DNA of 64,000 bases, taken from contig NZ_JAFCJI010000006.1 in NCBI RefSeq assembly GCF_018131105.1, positions 1 through 64,000 on the forward strand. The letters run 5' to 3'. Below the pieces are notes generated by a model, which was given only the letters and a program-made list of their open reading frames with translations, made no database searches and was not told where the DNA came from. Each line of letters begins with the position of its first letter. Within the stretch, counting starts at the first letter, position 1. This stretch comes from Bradyrhizobium manausense. Its GTDB lineage: Bacteria; Pseudomonadota; Alphaproteobacteria; Rhizobiales; Xanthobacteraceae. Shown here piece after piece: positions 46,289-55,172 of this stretch. The translations under genes and the position numbers were made by a program.

Positions 46289-47326
46289 GTGGCGAATTCC
46301 CGCGGCGATCTCGAAGTGATCGTGCCAAATCTGCACAGGCGCTATTCCGGGGTCACCGCGACCAACCGGATGGTGGCGCCACGGCTGGCAAAGCTCTATC
46401 GCGCCGCGTGGTTTGGTTCGGACGCGCCGGAGGGGATCGCAGGGCTCGGCGTCGCCGATGTCCTGAAATTATGGCGCCGCAAGACACCCTTGATCTGGCA
46501 TGCGCGCCGCAACAACGAGATGATCGCAGGCGTGCTGCTGCGCGCGCTCGGCTGGCCGCTCAAGCTCGTGTTCACCTCTGCGGCGCAACGCCATCACAGC
46601 TGGATCACGCGCTGGCTGATCCGGCAGATGGACGCGATCATCGCGACATCGGACATCTCGGCCTCGTTCCTGAAAGTGAAAGCGACGGTGATCCCGCATG
46701 GCGTCGACACCGACGTCTATGCGCCGCCGCTCGATCGCGCCGCGGCCTTCGCGGAAAGCGGCTTGCCGGGCCGTTATGCGATCGGTTGCTTCGGCCGCGT
46801 GCGCGCACAGAAGGGCACTGACGTGTTCGTCGATGCGATGTGCCGCCTGCTGCCGCGCTATCCGGATTTCACCGCCGTCATCGTCGGACAGGTCACGGCC
46901 GAGCAGACGCCGTTTGCGAACGAGCTGAAGAAGCGCATCGACGCCGCGGGCCTGCAATCGCGCATCGTCATCACCGGCGAACTCCCGATCGAGCAGGTGC
47001 AGCGCTGGTATCAGCGGCTGACCATCTATGCCTTCACCTCGCGCAACGAGGGCTTTGGCCTGACGCTGATCGAGGCGATGGCCGCCGGCAGCGCATTGGT
47101 TGCCGCGCGAGCGGGCGCGGCCGAGCTCGTAGTCGAGGACGGCGTGTCCGGCGTGCTGATCCCGACCGGTGATGCGGAGGCGCTGGCGGCCGCGCTCGAG
47201 CCGCTGATGCGCGATGTCTCTGCGGCGACTGCGATGGGCCAGCGCGGTCGCGAGCGCGTGCTTGAAAAATTCAGTCTTGATGCCGAGGCGGCGCGAATCG
47301 GCGAGGTCTATCGTCCGCTGCTCTGA
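46289..47326 (+). CDS. GT4-family glycosyltransferase, probable LPS-core type
   Basis: This 345-residue GT-B enzyme starts at GTG 46289. The donor-binding domain shows FTSRNEGFGLTLIEAMAAG near 250, with the E-x7-E motif, and GCFGRVRAQKGTDVFVDAM near 170. The opening (VIVPNLHRRYSGVTATN) resembles rhizobial LpcC, which adds mannose to the Kdo/lipid A inner core. The activity assignment is inference. It faces divergent galE and convergent gmhB. Confidence 0.8.
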   Translation: MANSRGDLEVIVPNLHRRYSGVTATNRMVAPRLAKLYRAAWFGSDAPEGIAGLGVADVLKLWRRKTPLIWHARRNNEMIAGVLLRALGWPLKLVFTSAAQRHHSWITRWLIRQMDAIIATSDISASFLKVKATVIPHGVDTDVYAPPLDRAAAFAESGLPGRYAIGCFGRVRAQKGTDVFVDAMCRLLPRYPDFTAVIVGQVTAEQTPFANELKKRIDAAGLQSRIVITGELPIEQVQRWYQRLTIYAFTSRNEGFGLTLIEAMAAGSALVAARAGAAELVVEDGVSGVLIPTGDAEALAAALEPLMRDVSAATAMGQRGRERVLEKFSLDAEAARIGEVYRPLL

Positions 47327-47412
47327 ATGCGCGTTGTCTCCGCCAAGCCCTTGATTTCACTGCCGCGGGCTACTGTGCATGGGGTTGTTTTCGCGTTTTC
47401 GGATCGCAGCCC

Positions 47413-47943
47413 CTACCGTCGCCTGATCTGCGCCAGCACCTCGGTCACGAACGCGTCGAGGTCGCCGCCTGAAAAGAGAAAGCCCGGCAGCCCGAGCGCC
47501 TTGCCGGCCTCGATGTCCCTGGCCTGATCCCCGATCACGAAGCTGCCCTCGAGCTGCACGGGCCAGTGCTGGATGAGATCGCGCAACATGCCGGGCGCGG
47601 GCTTGCGCCAGTCATGCTCCCCGATGTAGCCGGCGACCGTTCCCTGCGGATGATACGGACAGAAGCGGACGTCATCGATCCGCGCGCCGTCGCGGGCGAG
47701 TTCCTCGCGCATCCAGCCGTGCAGCGTGTTCACATCGTCCTCGGTGAAGAGGCCGCGCGCGACGCCGGACTGGTTGGTGAAGACGAACACGAAATAGCCT
47801 GCCTCGTTGAGGCGGCGAATGGCGCTGGCGACGTTGGGCATCCAGCGGATGCGGTCGCGCGTGCCGATATAGCTGTCGTCGTGATTGATGACGCCGTCGC
47901 GATCGAGGAATGCCGCGGGCTTGGCCGCACGGCCGTCAGACAT
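47413..47943 (-). CDS. gmhB: D-glycero-D-manno-heptose 1,7-bisphosphate phosphatase GmhB
   Basis: About 176 residues from ATG 47943. A HAD phosphatase with FLDRDGVINHDDSYIG near 13 (nucleophile and acid/base Asp), FVFTNQSGVARGLF near 51, a Cys/His zinc loop (FCPYHPQ, reduced relative to E. coli) and KPAPGMLRD near 110. It removes the 7-phosphate of heptose bisphosphate in the ADP-heptose route. Its start overlaps the waaF stop by eight bases. Confidence 0.9.
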   Translation of the reverse strand: MSDGRAAKPAAFLDRDGVINHDDSYIGTRDRIRWMPNVASAIRRLNEAGYFVFVFTNQSGVARGLFTEDDVNTLHGWMREELARDGARIDDVRFCPYHPQGTVAGYIGEHDWRKPAPGMLRDLIQHWPVQLEGSFVIGDQARDIEAGKALGLPGFLFSGGDLDAFVTEVLAQIRRR

Positions 47944-49006
47944 TTGCGAGCCCCTGCGTCCTGGCGAGCACATCTCTTGCGATCTCGACCACGTCCTGTG
48001 CCGCGATATCCCGCATGCAGCGGTGGTCGTTCATCTTGCAGATCGTGCTCTGGCAGGGCTGGCAGGAGAGCACGCTCTTGGTCTGGACCACGGTCGCGGC
48101 GAGGCCGTTGAGGGGGGCCCAGAGATAGGGGCTGGTCGGGCCGAAGATGCCCATGGTGGGCGTGCCCAGTGCGGCCGCGATGTGCATCAGGCCTGAGTCG
48201 TTCGAGATCGCGACGCCGGCTGCAGCCATGGCGAGGACGCCGTTGCGCAGATCGTTGCCGGTGAGGTCCCGCACCCCGGGGCCACCGGCGGCGACGATCT
48301 CCTGGGCGAGGCCTTTTTCCGCGGGGCCGCCGACCACCCACACCTCGAGCCCGCGCTCGGCCAGCAGGCGGGCGGCCTCGGGATAGTAGGTCCAGCGCTT
48401 CGACGCCCCGACCGAGCCGGGGGCGAGCGCCACGGCGGCGCCGGCGCTCAGCCCGTTGGCCTTGCGCCAGCGGGCGATCTCGTCGGCCGGGACGCGCAAT
48501 TGCGGCACTGGCCATTCCGGGGGAAGGGGGGCGCCATCGGGTTGGGCCAGCGCGGCGTTCTTGTCGATGAAGCGGGGCAGTTTCTTCTCGCCCCAGCGCC
48601 AGCGATTGAGCAGGCCGAAGCGGAACTCGCCGACGAAGCCGACCCGTTCGGGGATGCCGGCCAGCGCGGGCGCAATGGCGGCCTTCCAGGTCCGGGGCAG
48701 CACCAGCGCCGTGCCGTAGTTCCGCGCGCGCAGGAGCTTCGCCAGGCCGAACTGGCGGCCCACGGCGAGACGGCCGCGGGGCAGGTCCCAGACGATGCCT
48801 TCCCGCACCCCCGGCATGTAATCGACAAGCGGAGCGCAGAGGGATGTCGTCAGGAGATCGACCGGCCGATTCGGCCAGCGCTCCTTCAGGACCCGCACAA
48901 CGGTGTGATTCCGGACGAAATCGCCGATCCACATATAGGGAACGATCAGGATCGGGCGCGTATCGTCCCGGTCCTGGCTTCCGCTAGATTGTGAATCTTG
49001 ATTCAT
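47936..49006 (-). CDS. waaF: LPS heptosyltransferase II WaaF
   Basis: This 356-residue GT9 enzyme transfers heptose from ADP-heptose to the inner core. Motifs are ILIVPYMWIGDFVRNHTVV near 20, ALAPGSVGASKRW near 195 and ISNDSGLMHIAAALGTPTMG near 268, which hold the nucleotide-sugar site. A Cys-rich segment CQPCQSTICKM near 315 is typical of WaaF. It is coupled to gmhB. Confidence 0.92.
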   Translation of the reverse strand: MNQDSQSSGSQDRDDTRPILIVPYMWIGDFVRNHTVVRVLKERWPNRPVDLLTTSLCAPLVDYMPGVREGIVWDLPRGRLAVGRQFGLAKLLRARNYGTALVLPRTWKAAIAPALAGIPERVGFVGEFRFGLLNRWRWGEKKLPRFIDKNAALAQPDGAPLPPEWPVPQLRVPADEIARWRKANGLSAGAAVALAPGSVGASKRWTYYPEAARLLAERGLEVWVVGGPAEKGLAQEIVAAGGPGVRDLTGNDLRNGVLAMAAAGVAISNDSGLMHIAAALGTPTMGIFGPTSPYLWAPLNGLAATVVQTKSVLSCQPCQSTICKMNDHRCMRDIAAQDVVEIARDVLARTQGLANV

Positions 49007-49412
49007 TCGTCAATGGGACCGGAGCGTGCTGATCTGGCGGTTCGGTTAGCCGCTCTCGGCCCATAGGTAAAGCTGGCAGAAGCTCTCTCAAAAGCGGCGA
49101 CGGAGGGCCAGCACCTCAGGGAGAGTTATCTCTTAGGCGGGGCCACGTACCAATGCAGCGTTAGAAGAGCTGAGAAGGCCCCGGACAGCGCCAGGATAAT
49201 CGCAGAAGCGATCGAGTATTTGCGAAGCCGCTTCGCTCGCCCGGTCTGAATAATAAACATCACTCGACAATACACGCTCTGGTGAATGGCGGTACCTCTA
49301 AGTTCCACCAATGAGATGGGGAGACGCGCGCAGGGGCCAAAACCGCTTACACTTTGGCAAATGATGCGCTACGGCAGGTATTGGGCCGCAAAAATCGGGC
49401 AGGGTGGTTGGA
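49007..49412. other. 406-bp gap between waaF and hldD
   Basis: Apart from one weak small minus-strand frame at 49126-49260 nothing is recognisable. The divergent promoters of waaF-gmhB and hldD-hldE-waaL must lie here. Base composition is lower in GC than the neighbours. Confidence 0.5.
49126..49260 (-). CDS. Possible small single-pass membrane protein
   Basis: 44 residues from ATG 49260: a basic start (TGRAKRLRKYS), then one hydrophobic helix (IASAIILALSGAFSALLTLH) and a short tail ending APPKR. The positive-inside pattern is plausible, but no ribosome site is clear and no family is recognised. It could be chance. Confidence 0.3.
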   Translation of the reverse strand: MFIIQTGRAKRLRKYSIASAIILALSGAFSALLTLHWYVAPPKR

Positions 49413-50393
49413 ATGTTGCTGGTGACCGGCGGGGCCGGTTTTATCGGATCGAATGTCGTCGCCGCGCTCAATGATTCGGGCCGGAGCGACGTCGTGGTCT
49501 GCGACCTGCTCGGCAGCGACGGCAAATGGCGCAATCTCGCCAAGCGTCAACTTGTGGATATCGTCCCGCCGGCTGAGCTGCCCGGCTGGCTGAAGGGCCG
49601 CAAGCTCGACGCCGTGATCCATCTCGGGGCGATTTCCGAGACCACCGCAACCGATGGCGATCTCGTGATCGAGACCAACTTCCGCTTTTCGATGCGCCTG
49701 CTCGACTGGTGCACGGCCAACGCCGCGCCGCTGATCTACGCGTCCTCGGCCGCGACCTATGGCGACGGCGCGGAAGGTTTTGACGACGATGCCTCGCTGA
49801 CGGCGCTGAAGAAGCTGCGGCCGATGAATCTCTACGGCTGGAGCAAGCAGCTGTTCGATCTCGCGGTCGCCGGGCGCGCAGCGAACGGCGATCCGCTGCC
49901 GCCGCAATGGGCTGGGTTGAAATTCTTCAACGTGTTCGGCCCGAACGAATACCACAAGGGCACGATGATGAGCGTGCTGGCGCGCCGCTTCGACGACGTC
50001 AAGGCGGGCCGGGTCGTGCAGCTGTTCAAGTCGCATCGCGACGGCATCGCCGACGGGGATCAGCGCCGTGATTTCATCTATGTCGACGACGTCGTGCGCG
50101 TCATCACCTGGCTGCTGGCGACGCCCGCGGTGTCCGGCCTGTTCAACGTCGGCACCGGCAAGGCGCGGAGCTTCCGGGAACTGATGCTGGCTGCCTATGC
50201 CGCGCTCGGCACGAAATCCAACGTCGAATACATCGACATGCCCGAGCAGATCCGCGGCAGTTACCAGTATTTCACCGAGAGCAAGGTCGATCGTCTCCAC
50301 AGCGCTGGCTATAACGGGGGCTTCACGACGCTCGAGGACGCGGTGAAGGCCTATGTCGGGGATTATCTCGACCGGCCCGACCGCTTCCGCTAA
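49413..50393 (+). CDS. hldD: ADP-L-glycero-D-manno-heptose 6-epimerase HldD
   Basis: About 326 residues from ATG 49413, after AGGGTGG. An extended SDR with VTGGAGFIGSNVVAAL at the N-terminus, YASSAATYGDG near 112 and LYGWSKQLFD near 140 (YxxxK form). NVFGPNEYHKG near 173 and YFTESKVDRL near 285 are specific for HldD. It epimerises C6 of ADP-heptose, the last step before WaaF. hldE follows by 12 bases. Confidence 0.95.
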   Translation: MLLVTGGAGFIGSNVVAALNDSGRSDVVVCDLLGSDGKWRNLAKRQLVDIVPPAELPGWLKGRKLDAVIHLGAISETTATDGDLVIETNFRFSMRLLDWCTANAAPLIYASSAATYGDGAEGFDDDASLTALKKLRPMNLYGWSKQLFDLAVAGRAANGDPLPPQWAGLKFFNVFGPNEYHKGTMMSVLARRFDDVKAGRVVQLFKSHRDGIADGDQRRDFIYVDDVVRVITWLLATPAVSGLFNVGTGKARSFRELMLAAYAALGTKSNVEYIDMPEQIRGSYQYFTESKVDRLHSAGYNGGFTTLEDAVKAYVGDYLDRPDRFR

Positions 50394-50405
50394 GGCCACA
50401 ACACC

Positions 50406-51890
50406 ATGCCGACGCCCATTCTCGATTTCGACGCTCTCGCGCAAACCATCTCCGGCCGCACGGTGCTCTGCGTCGGCGACATCATGCTGGACGAGTTCGT
50501 CTATGGCGAGGTGTCGCGGATCTCGCCCGAGGCGCCGACCCCGGTCATCGCGGCCCGGCGCAGCGAGATCCATATCGGCGGCGCCGGCAACGTCGCGCGC
50601 AACATCGCTTCGCTCGGTGCGCGCTGCGTCTTCGTCGGCCTTGTCGGCGAAGACGATGCAGGCGCGCGGCTCAAGGCCGCGCTGGCGGACCATCCCGGCA
50701 TCGAAAGCGCGCTGGTGTGCGACCCGTCGCGCCCTACCACGCGAAAAGTCCGCTTCGTCTCCGAGCATTTCTCCACGCATATGCTGCGCGCGGATTGGGA
50801 GCAGGCGGTAGCGGCGTCCGACGAGGTCGAGACCAGGCTGATCGAGGCGATCCTGCCGCAGATCGCGCGCGCCGATATCGTGCTGCTGTCCGACTACGCC
50901 AAGGGCGTGCTGACGGCCCGCGTGATCCGCCACACCATCGATGCCGTGCGAAAGCTCGGCAAGCCCGTGATCGTCGATCCCAAGAGCCTGAACTGGGCGA
51001 TCTATCGCGGCGCGACGCTGCTCACGCCCAATCGCAAGGAATTTGCGGAAGCGACCCGCAGCCGCGCCGACACGCCGCAGAGCATCGTCGATGCCAGCGA
51101 GGACGTGCTGCGGCTCGCCGATTGCGAAGCTATTTTGGTGACGCAAGGCGAGCACGGCATGACGCTGGTGCCGCGCAAGGGCGAGCCCGTCCATGTTCCC
51201 GCCTTCCCCGTGAAGGTGCGCGACGTCTCCGGCGCCGGTGATACGGTCGCCGCCGCGCTCGCGGTGTCGCTCGCGGCGGGTGCGGATTGGGACACGGCGT
51301 TGCGCATGGCAAGCGCGGCCGCCGCGGTCGCCGTCGGCAAGCAGGGCACCGCCAGCGTGAGCGCGGATGAGCTGCGTCGAAAAATCCTGCCGCATGCCAC
51401 TCTTGCGGCCGAGGAGAAGGTTGTGAACGCGCCCGACGCGCTCGAGGCCCAACTCGCCGAATGGAAGCGGGAAGGGTTGCGCGTCGGCTTCACCAATGGC
51501 TGCTTCGACATCCTGCATCCCGGTCACGTCAAGGTGCTGACCGCGGCGCGTGCGGCCTGTGACCGCCTGATCGTCGGGTTGAACAGCGACGCCTCGGTGC
51601 GGCGGCTGAAGGGCGCGGACCGCCCGGTTCAGGATGAACGGGCGCGCGCGGAGGTGCTGGCCGCGCTCGAAGCCGTCGATCTCGTCGTCATCTTCGAGGA
51701 GGATACGCCGATCAACCTGATCACGCGCATCACGCCGAGCGTGCTGGTGAAGGGAGGCGATTACACCCGCGAGCAGGTGGTCGGCCACGAGATCGTCGAG
51801 GCCGCGGGCGGGGTGGTCGTGCTGATCGACATCCTCAAGGGCTTCAGCACGACGGCGCTGGTTCATCGCGCGCGGGGGGAGATCAAGTGA
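50406..51890 (+). CDS. hldE: Bifunctional heptose 7-phosphate kinase / heptose 1-phosphate adenylyltransferase HldE
   Basis: This 494-residue fusion has an N-terminal PfkB kinase (VGDIMLDEFVYGEVSRISPE near 20; GAGDTVAAALAVS near 277) and a C-terminal nucleotidyltransferase (GFTNGCFDILHPGHVKVL near 362, containing HxGH). It does steps two and four of ADP-heptose synthesis, either side of GmhB. gmhA, for the first step, is not in the window. The stop overlaps the ligase start. Confidence 0.96.
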   Translation: MPTPILDFDALAQTISGRTVLCVGDIMLDEFVYGEVSRISPEAPTPVIAARRSEIHIGGAGNVARNIASLGARCVFVGLVGEDDAGARLKAALADHPGIESALVCDPSRPTTRKVRFVSEHFSTHMLRADWEQAVAASDEVETRLIEAILPQIARADIVLLSDYAKGVLTARVIRHTIDAVRKLGKPVIVDPKSLNWAIYRGATLLTPNRKEFAEATRSRADTPQSIVDASEDVLRLADCEAILVTQGEHGMTLVPRKGEPVHVPAFPVKVRDVSGAGDTVAAALAVSLAAGADWDTALRMASAAAAVAVGKQGTASVSADELRRKILPHATLAAEEKVVNAPDALEAQLAEWKREGLRVGFTNGCFDILHPGHVKVLTAARAACDRLIVGLNSDASVRRLKGADRPVQDERARAEVLAALEAVDLVVIFEEDTPINLITRITPSVLVKGGDYTREQVVGHEIVEAAGGVVVLIDILKGFSTTALVHRARGEIK

Positions 51891-53173
51891 CGGCACTTGC
51901 GCAGGAGACGACTGCGCAGATGCTGTGGCGGCGTTTCCGCAGCCCGACAGCCTGGGGCGAGACGGTCGACCTGTTCGCGATCCTCACGGTGGCCTCGCTG
52001 CCGTGGTCCACGTCGCTCACGGCGATCTTCAACGCCATCCTCCTGGTCTGCATGGTGCCGTTCCTCGACATCAGGGCATTCCTGCAATCGCTGACGCGTC
52101 CGATCTGCGCGGCACCGATCGCGCTCGTGCTGCTCGCGGTGGTGGGGACATTGTGGTCGGACGCGGCCTGGGGCGCGCGCCTCTATGCGCTCAGTCCCAC
52201 CGTCAAGCTGCTCGTGCTTCCCGTACTGCTCTACCATTTCGAGCGCTCGCCGCGCGGGCACTGGATGTTCATCGCCTTCCTGGTGTCGTGCGCGCTGCTG
52301 TCGGTGATGTCGTGGCTGGTTGCTTTTTATCCCGGCCTGTCGCTGAAGCCTTATGATCCGCTCGAACGCGGCATCTTCGTCAAGAACTACATCGACCAGA
52401 GCCAGGAATTCGCGCTATGCGCGGTCGCGCTTGCCTATCCCGTGATGATGCTGTTGCGCGAGAAGCGCTATCTGTTCGCCGGGCTGCTGTCCGCGCTCGC
52501 GCTTAGCTTTCTGGTTAACATGGCCTTTGTGGTGGTGTCGCGCACCGCGCTGGTCACGGTACCCATCATGCTCGGCGTCTTCGCGCTGCTTCATTTGCAG
52601 TGGCGCAGTATCGCGATCATCTCCGCCGCGCTGATTGCCTGCGCCGCCATCGCCTGGCAGGCGTCGCCGCAATTGCGCAAGACCGCCAACACGTTTTCGC
52701 GGGACTACCAGCTTTACACTCAGGAGAACGTCCCGACGTCCATGGGCGAACGTCTCGAATATTGGCGGCACGCCGTTCGGTTTTTTGTGCAAGCACCGCT
52801 TGTGGGGCATGGTACCGGCTCCTCGCAAGCGCTGTTCGAGAAAGCCGCGAAGGACCCCTCATGGGTTCCGGGCGTCAGGGTGTTTCCGAATCCGCATAAC
52901 CAGACGCTGCATGTCGCCATCCAGTGGGGCATCGTCGGCATCGTCGTTCTCTATGCGATCTGGATCTCTCATTTTCTGATGTTTCGCGGCGAAGGATTTG
53001 CGAAATGGATCGGCCTCCTGGTGGTGGTACAGAACGTCTTCACCTCGATGTTCAACTCCCATCTGTTCGACTTCCACGAGGGCTGGATGTATGTGATCGG
53101 CGTTGGCGTCGCCGGCGGCATCGTGATCCGGGCACAACGGGCCGAGGCGAAGGTGGGGGAAGTCGGTTCCTGA
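51887..53173 (+). CDS. waaL: O-antigen ligase/polymerase family membrane protein (WaaL-like)
   Basis: This 428-residue polytopic protein starts at GTG 51887 inside the hldE stop. About eleven hydrophobic segments and a large loop with MGERLEYWRHAVRFF and LVGHGTGSSQALFE near 285-310 are typical of the Wzy_C/O-antigen ligase family, followed by PNPHNQTLHVAIQWGIVG, which contains the conserved His. It would join O-antigen from its lipid carrier to the lipid A core in the periplasm. A Wzy polymerase cannot be fully excluded. Confidence 0.85.
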   Translation: MTALAQETTAQMLWRRFRSPTAWGETVDLFAILTVASLPWSTSLTAIFNAILLVCMVPFLDIRAFLQSLTRPICAAPIALVLLAVVGTLWSDAAWGARLYALSPTVKLLVLPVLLYHFERSPRGHWMFIAFLVSCALLSVMSWLVAFYPGLSLKPYDPLERGIFVKNYIDQSQEFALCAVALAYPVMMLLREKRYLFAGLLSALALSFLVNMAFVVVSRTALVTVPIMLGVFALLHLQWRSIAIISAALIACAAIAWQASPQLRKTANTFSRDYQLYTQENVPTSMGERLEYWRHAVRFFVQAPLVGHGTGSSQALFEKAAKDPSWVPGVRVFPNPHNQTLHVAIQWGIVGIVVLYAIWISHFLMFRGEGFAKWIGLLVVVQNVFTSMFNSHLFDFHEGWMYVIGVGVAGGIVIRAQRAEAKVGEVGS

Positions 53174-53256
53174 ACGGCCGCGTGGCTGGCATGTCTGATT
53201 GAGATGGGCTATCAGCGCGGACAGATTGCACTCACGGGGCTTTTATCGGTCGGCGG

Positions 53257-55170
53257 ATGACGCGTCTTTCGCATCTCACTTTGCGTAATTTCATGATTGC
53301 GCTCCACGACCTGCTGGCGACGACAGCGGCGCTGTTCGTGGCTTTCTATCTGCGTTTCGAGGGTGGCGACGGCTTCTACGACCGCCTGCCGCTGTTGTAT
53401 CAGATCCTGCCTTATTTCCTCGCCTTCAGCGTGGTCGTGTTCTTCATCTTCAATCTGACCACGACGAAATGGCGCTTCATCTCGCTGCCTGACGCGATGA
53501 ACATCATCCGCGTCGCGACCGTGCTTACAGTTGCGTTGTTGGCACTTGACTACATTTTTGTCGCCCCCAATGTCCGCGGAGCCTTCTTCCTCGGCAAGGT
53601 GACGATCGTCCTCTACTGGTTCCTCGAGATATTCGCGCTCAGCGCCTTGCGGGTCGCCTATCGCTACTTCCGCTACACGCGGGTGCGACGCCATGCCCGC
53701 ACCGAGGATGCCGCCCCGACGCTGCTGATCGGTCGCGCCGCGGATGCCGAGGTGCTGCTGCGCGGCATCGAGAGCGGCGCCATCAAGCGAATCTGGCCGG
53801 TCGGCGTGCTGTCGCCGTCGGGCTCCGATCGTGGCCAGTCGATCCGCAACGTGCCGGTGCTGGGCGGCATCGACGACATCGAGGACGTCGTCGCCGACTT
53901 CGCCAAGCGCGGCAAGGCGATCGTGCGCGTGGTGATGACGCCGTCCGCGTTCGAGCCGGAGGTCCATCCTGAGCAGATCCTGATGCGGGCGCGTAAGCTG
54001 GGTGTGATCGTCAACCGGATGCCCTCGCTCGAGAGCGGCGATACGCCGCGGTTGACGGCCGTCGCGGTCGAAGATCTCCTGCTGCGGCCGAGCGAGAAGA
54101 TCGACTATGCGCGCCTCGAGACTCTCATCAAGGGCAAGGCAGTGATCGTAACCGGCGGCGGCGGTTCGATCGGCGCTGAGATCTGCGAGCGTGTTGTGGC
54201 CTTCGGCGCCGCGCGCGTGCTGATCCTGGAGAATTCCGAGCCGGCACTCTACGCCGTCACCGAGGTGCTCTCCGCGCGGGATACGGGGGCCACGATCGAG
54301 GGCCGGATCGCCGACATCCGCGATCGCGAGCGCGTCATGCGCCTGATGGCCGAGTTCAAGCCCGACATCGTGTTTCACGCGGCGGCGCTCAAGCACGTGC
54401 CGATCCTCGAGCGCGACTGGAGTGAGGGCGTCAAGACCAACATCTTCGGCTCAATCAATGTCGCCGATGCGGCGTTGGCCGCCGGCGCGGAAGCCATGGT
54501 GATGATCTCCACGGACAAGGCGATCGAACCGGTGTCGATGCTGGGTCTGACCAAGCGTTTCGCCGAGATGTACTGCCAGGCGCTCGACCATGACCTTGCG
54601 GCAGGGGGCGGCGCCGGCAAGCCGCCGATGCGGCTGATTTCGGTCCGGTTCGGCAATGTGCTGGCCTCGAACGGCTCGGTGGTGCCGAAGTTCAAGGCCC
54701 AGATCGAGGCCGGCGGCCCGGTGACGGTGACGCATCCCGACATGGTCCGCTACTTCATGACCATCCGTGAGGCCTGCGACCTCGTGATCACGGCTGCGAC
54801 GCATGCGCTGGGAACGCAGCGTCCTGACGTCTCCGTCTACGTGCTCAACATGGGCCAGCCGGTAAAGATCGTCGATCTCGCCGAGCGCATGATCCGTCTC
54901 TCGGGCCTGCAACCCGGCTACGACATCGAAATCGTGTTCACGGGGATGCGGCCGGGCGAGCGCCTGCACGAAATCCTGTTTGCTTCCGAAGAGCCGACTC
55001 GCGAGATCGGCGTTGCCGGCATCATGGCCGCCCAGCCGAACGAGCCCCCGATGCAAACGCTGCGCAAATGGATCACGGCGCTCGATCAGGCTATCGCGCG
55101 CGACGACCGGGCGACCATCAGGACCATCCTGAAAGATGCGGTCCCTGAGTTTGGGTCGACTGCGGCCTGA
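53257..55170 (+). CDS. Membrane-bound nucleotide-sugar 4,6-dehydratase (WbpM/CapD/WreV-like)
   Basis: This 637-residue protein has four N-terminal transmembrane helices (about 15-140), a CoA-binding-like spacer, and from about 290 an SDR domain with VIVTGGGGSIGAEICERV, FHAAALKHVP near 372 and MISTDKAIEPVSMLGLTKR near 412. It fits inverting/retaining UDP-GlcNAc 4,6-dehydratases that make the UDP-4-keto-6-deoxy-HexNAc precursor of QuiNAc, FucNAc or bacillosamine. Downstream genes are a glycosyltransferase and a reductase, supporting a QuiNAc/FucNAc route. Confidence 0.88.
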   Translation: MTRLSHLTLRNFMIALHDLLATTAALFVAFYLRFEGGDGFYDRLPLLYQILPYFLAFSVVVFFIFNLTTTKWRFISLPDAMNIIRVATVLTVALLALDYIFVAPNVRGAFFLGKVTIVLYWFLEIFALSALRVAYRYFRYTRVRRHARTEDAAPTLLIGRAADAEVLLRGIESGAIKRIWPVGVLSPSGSDRGQSIRNVPVLGGIDDIEDVVADFAKRGKAIVRVVMTPSAFEPEVHPEQILMRARKLGVIVNRMPSLESGDTPRLTAVAVEDLLLRPSEKIDYARLETLIKGKAVIVTGGGGSIGAEICERVVAFGAARVLILENSEPALYAVTEVLSARDTGATIEGRIADIRDRERVMRLMAEFKPDIVFHAAALKHVPILERDWSEGVKTNIFGSINVADAALAAGAEAMVMISTDKAIEPVSMLGLTKRFAEMYCQALDHDLAAGGGAGKPPMRLISVRFGNVLASNGSVVPKFKAQIEAGGPVTVTHPDMVRYFMTIREACDLVITAATHALGTQRPDVSVYVLNMGQPVKIVDLAERMIRLSGLQPGYDIEIVFTGMRPGERLHEILFASEEPTREIGVAGIMAAQPNEPPMQTLRKWITALDQAIARDDRATIRTILKDAVPEFGSTAA

Positions 55171-55172
55171 CC

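Noticed and set aside
49347..51896. An 849-codon open frame antisense to hldD and hldE
   Set aside because: It lies exactly opposite two well-identified LPS genes and reads as Arg/His/Asp-rich low-complexity sequence, the usual shadow in high-GC DNA.
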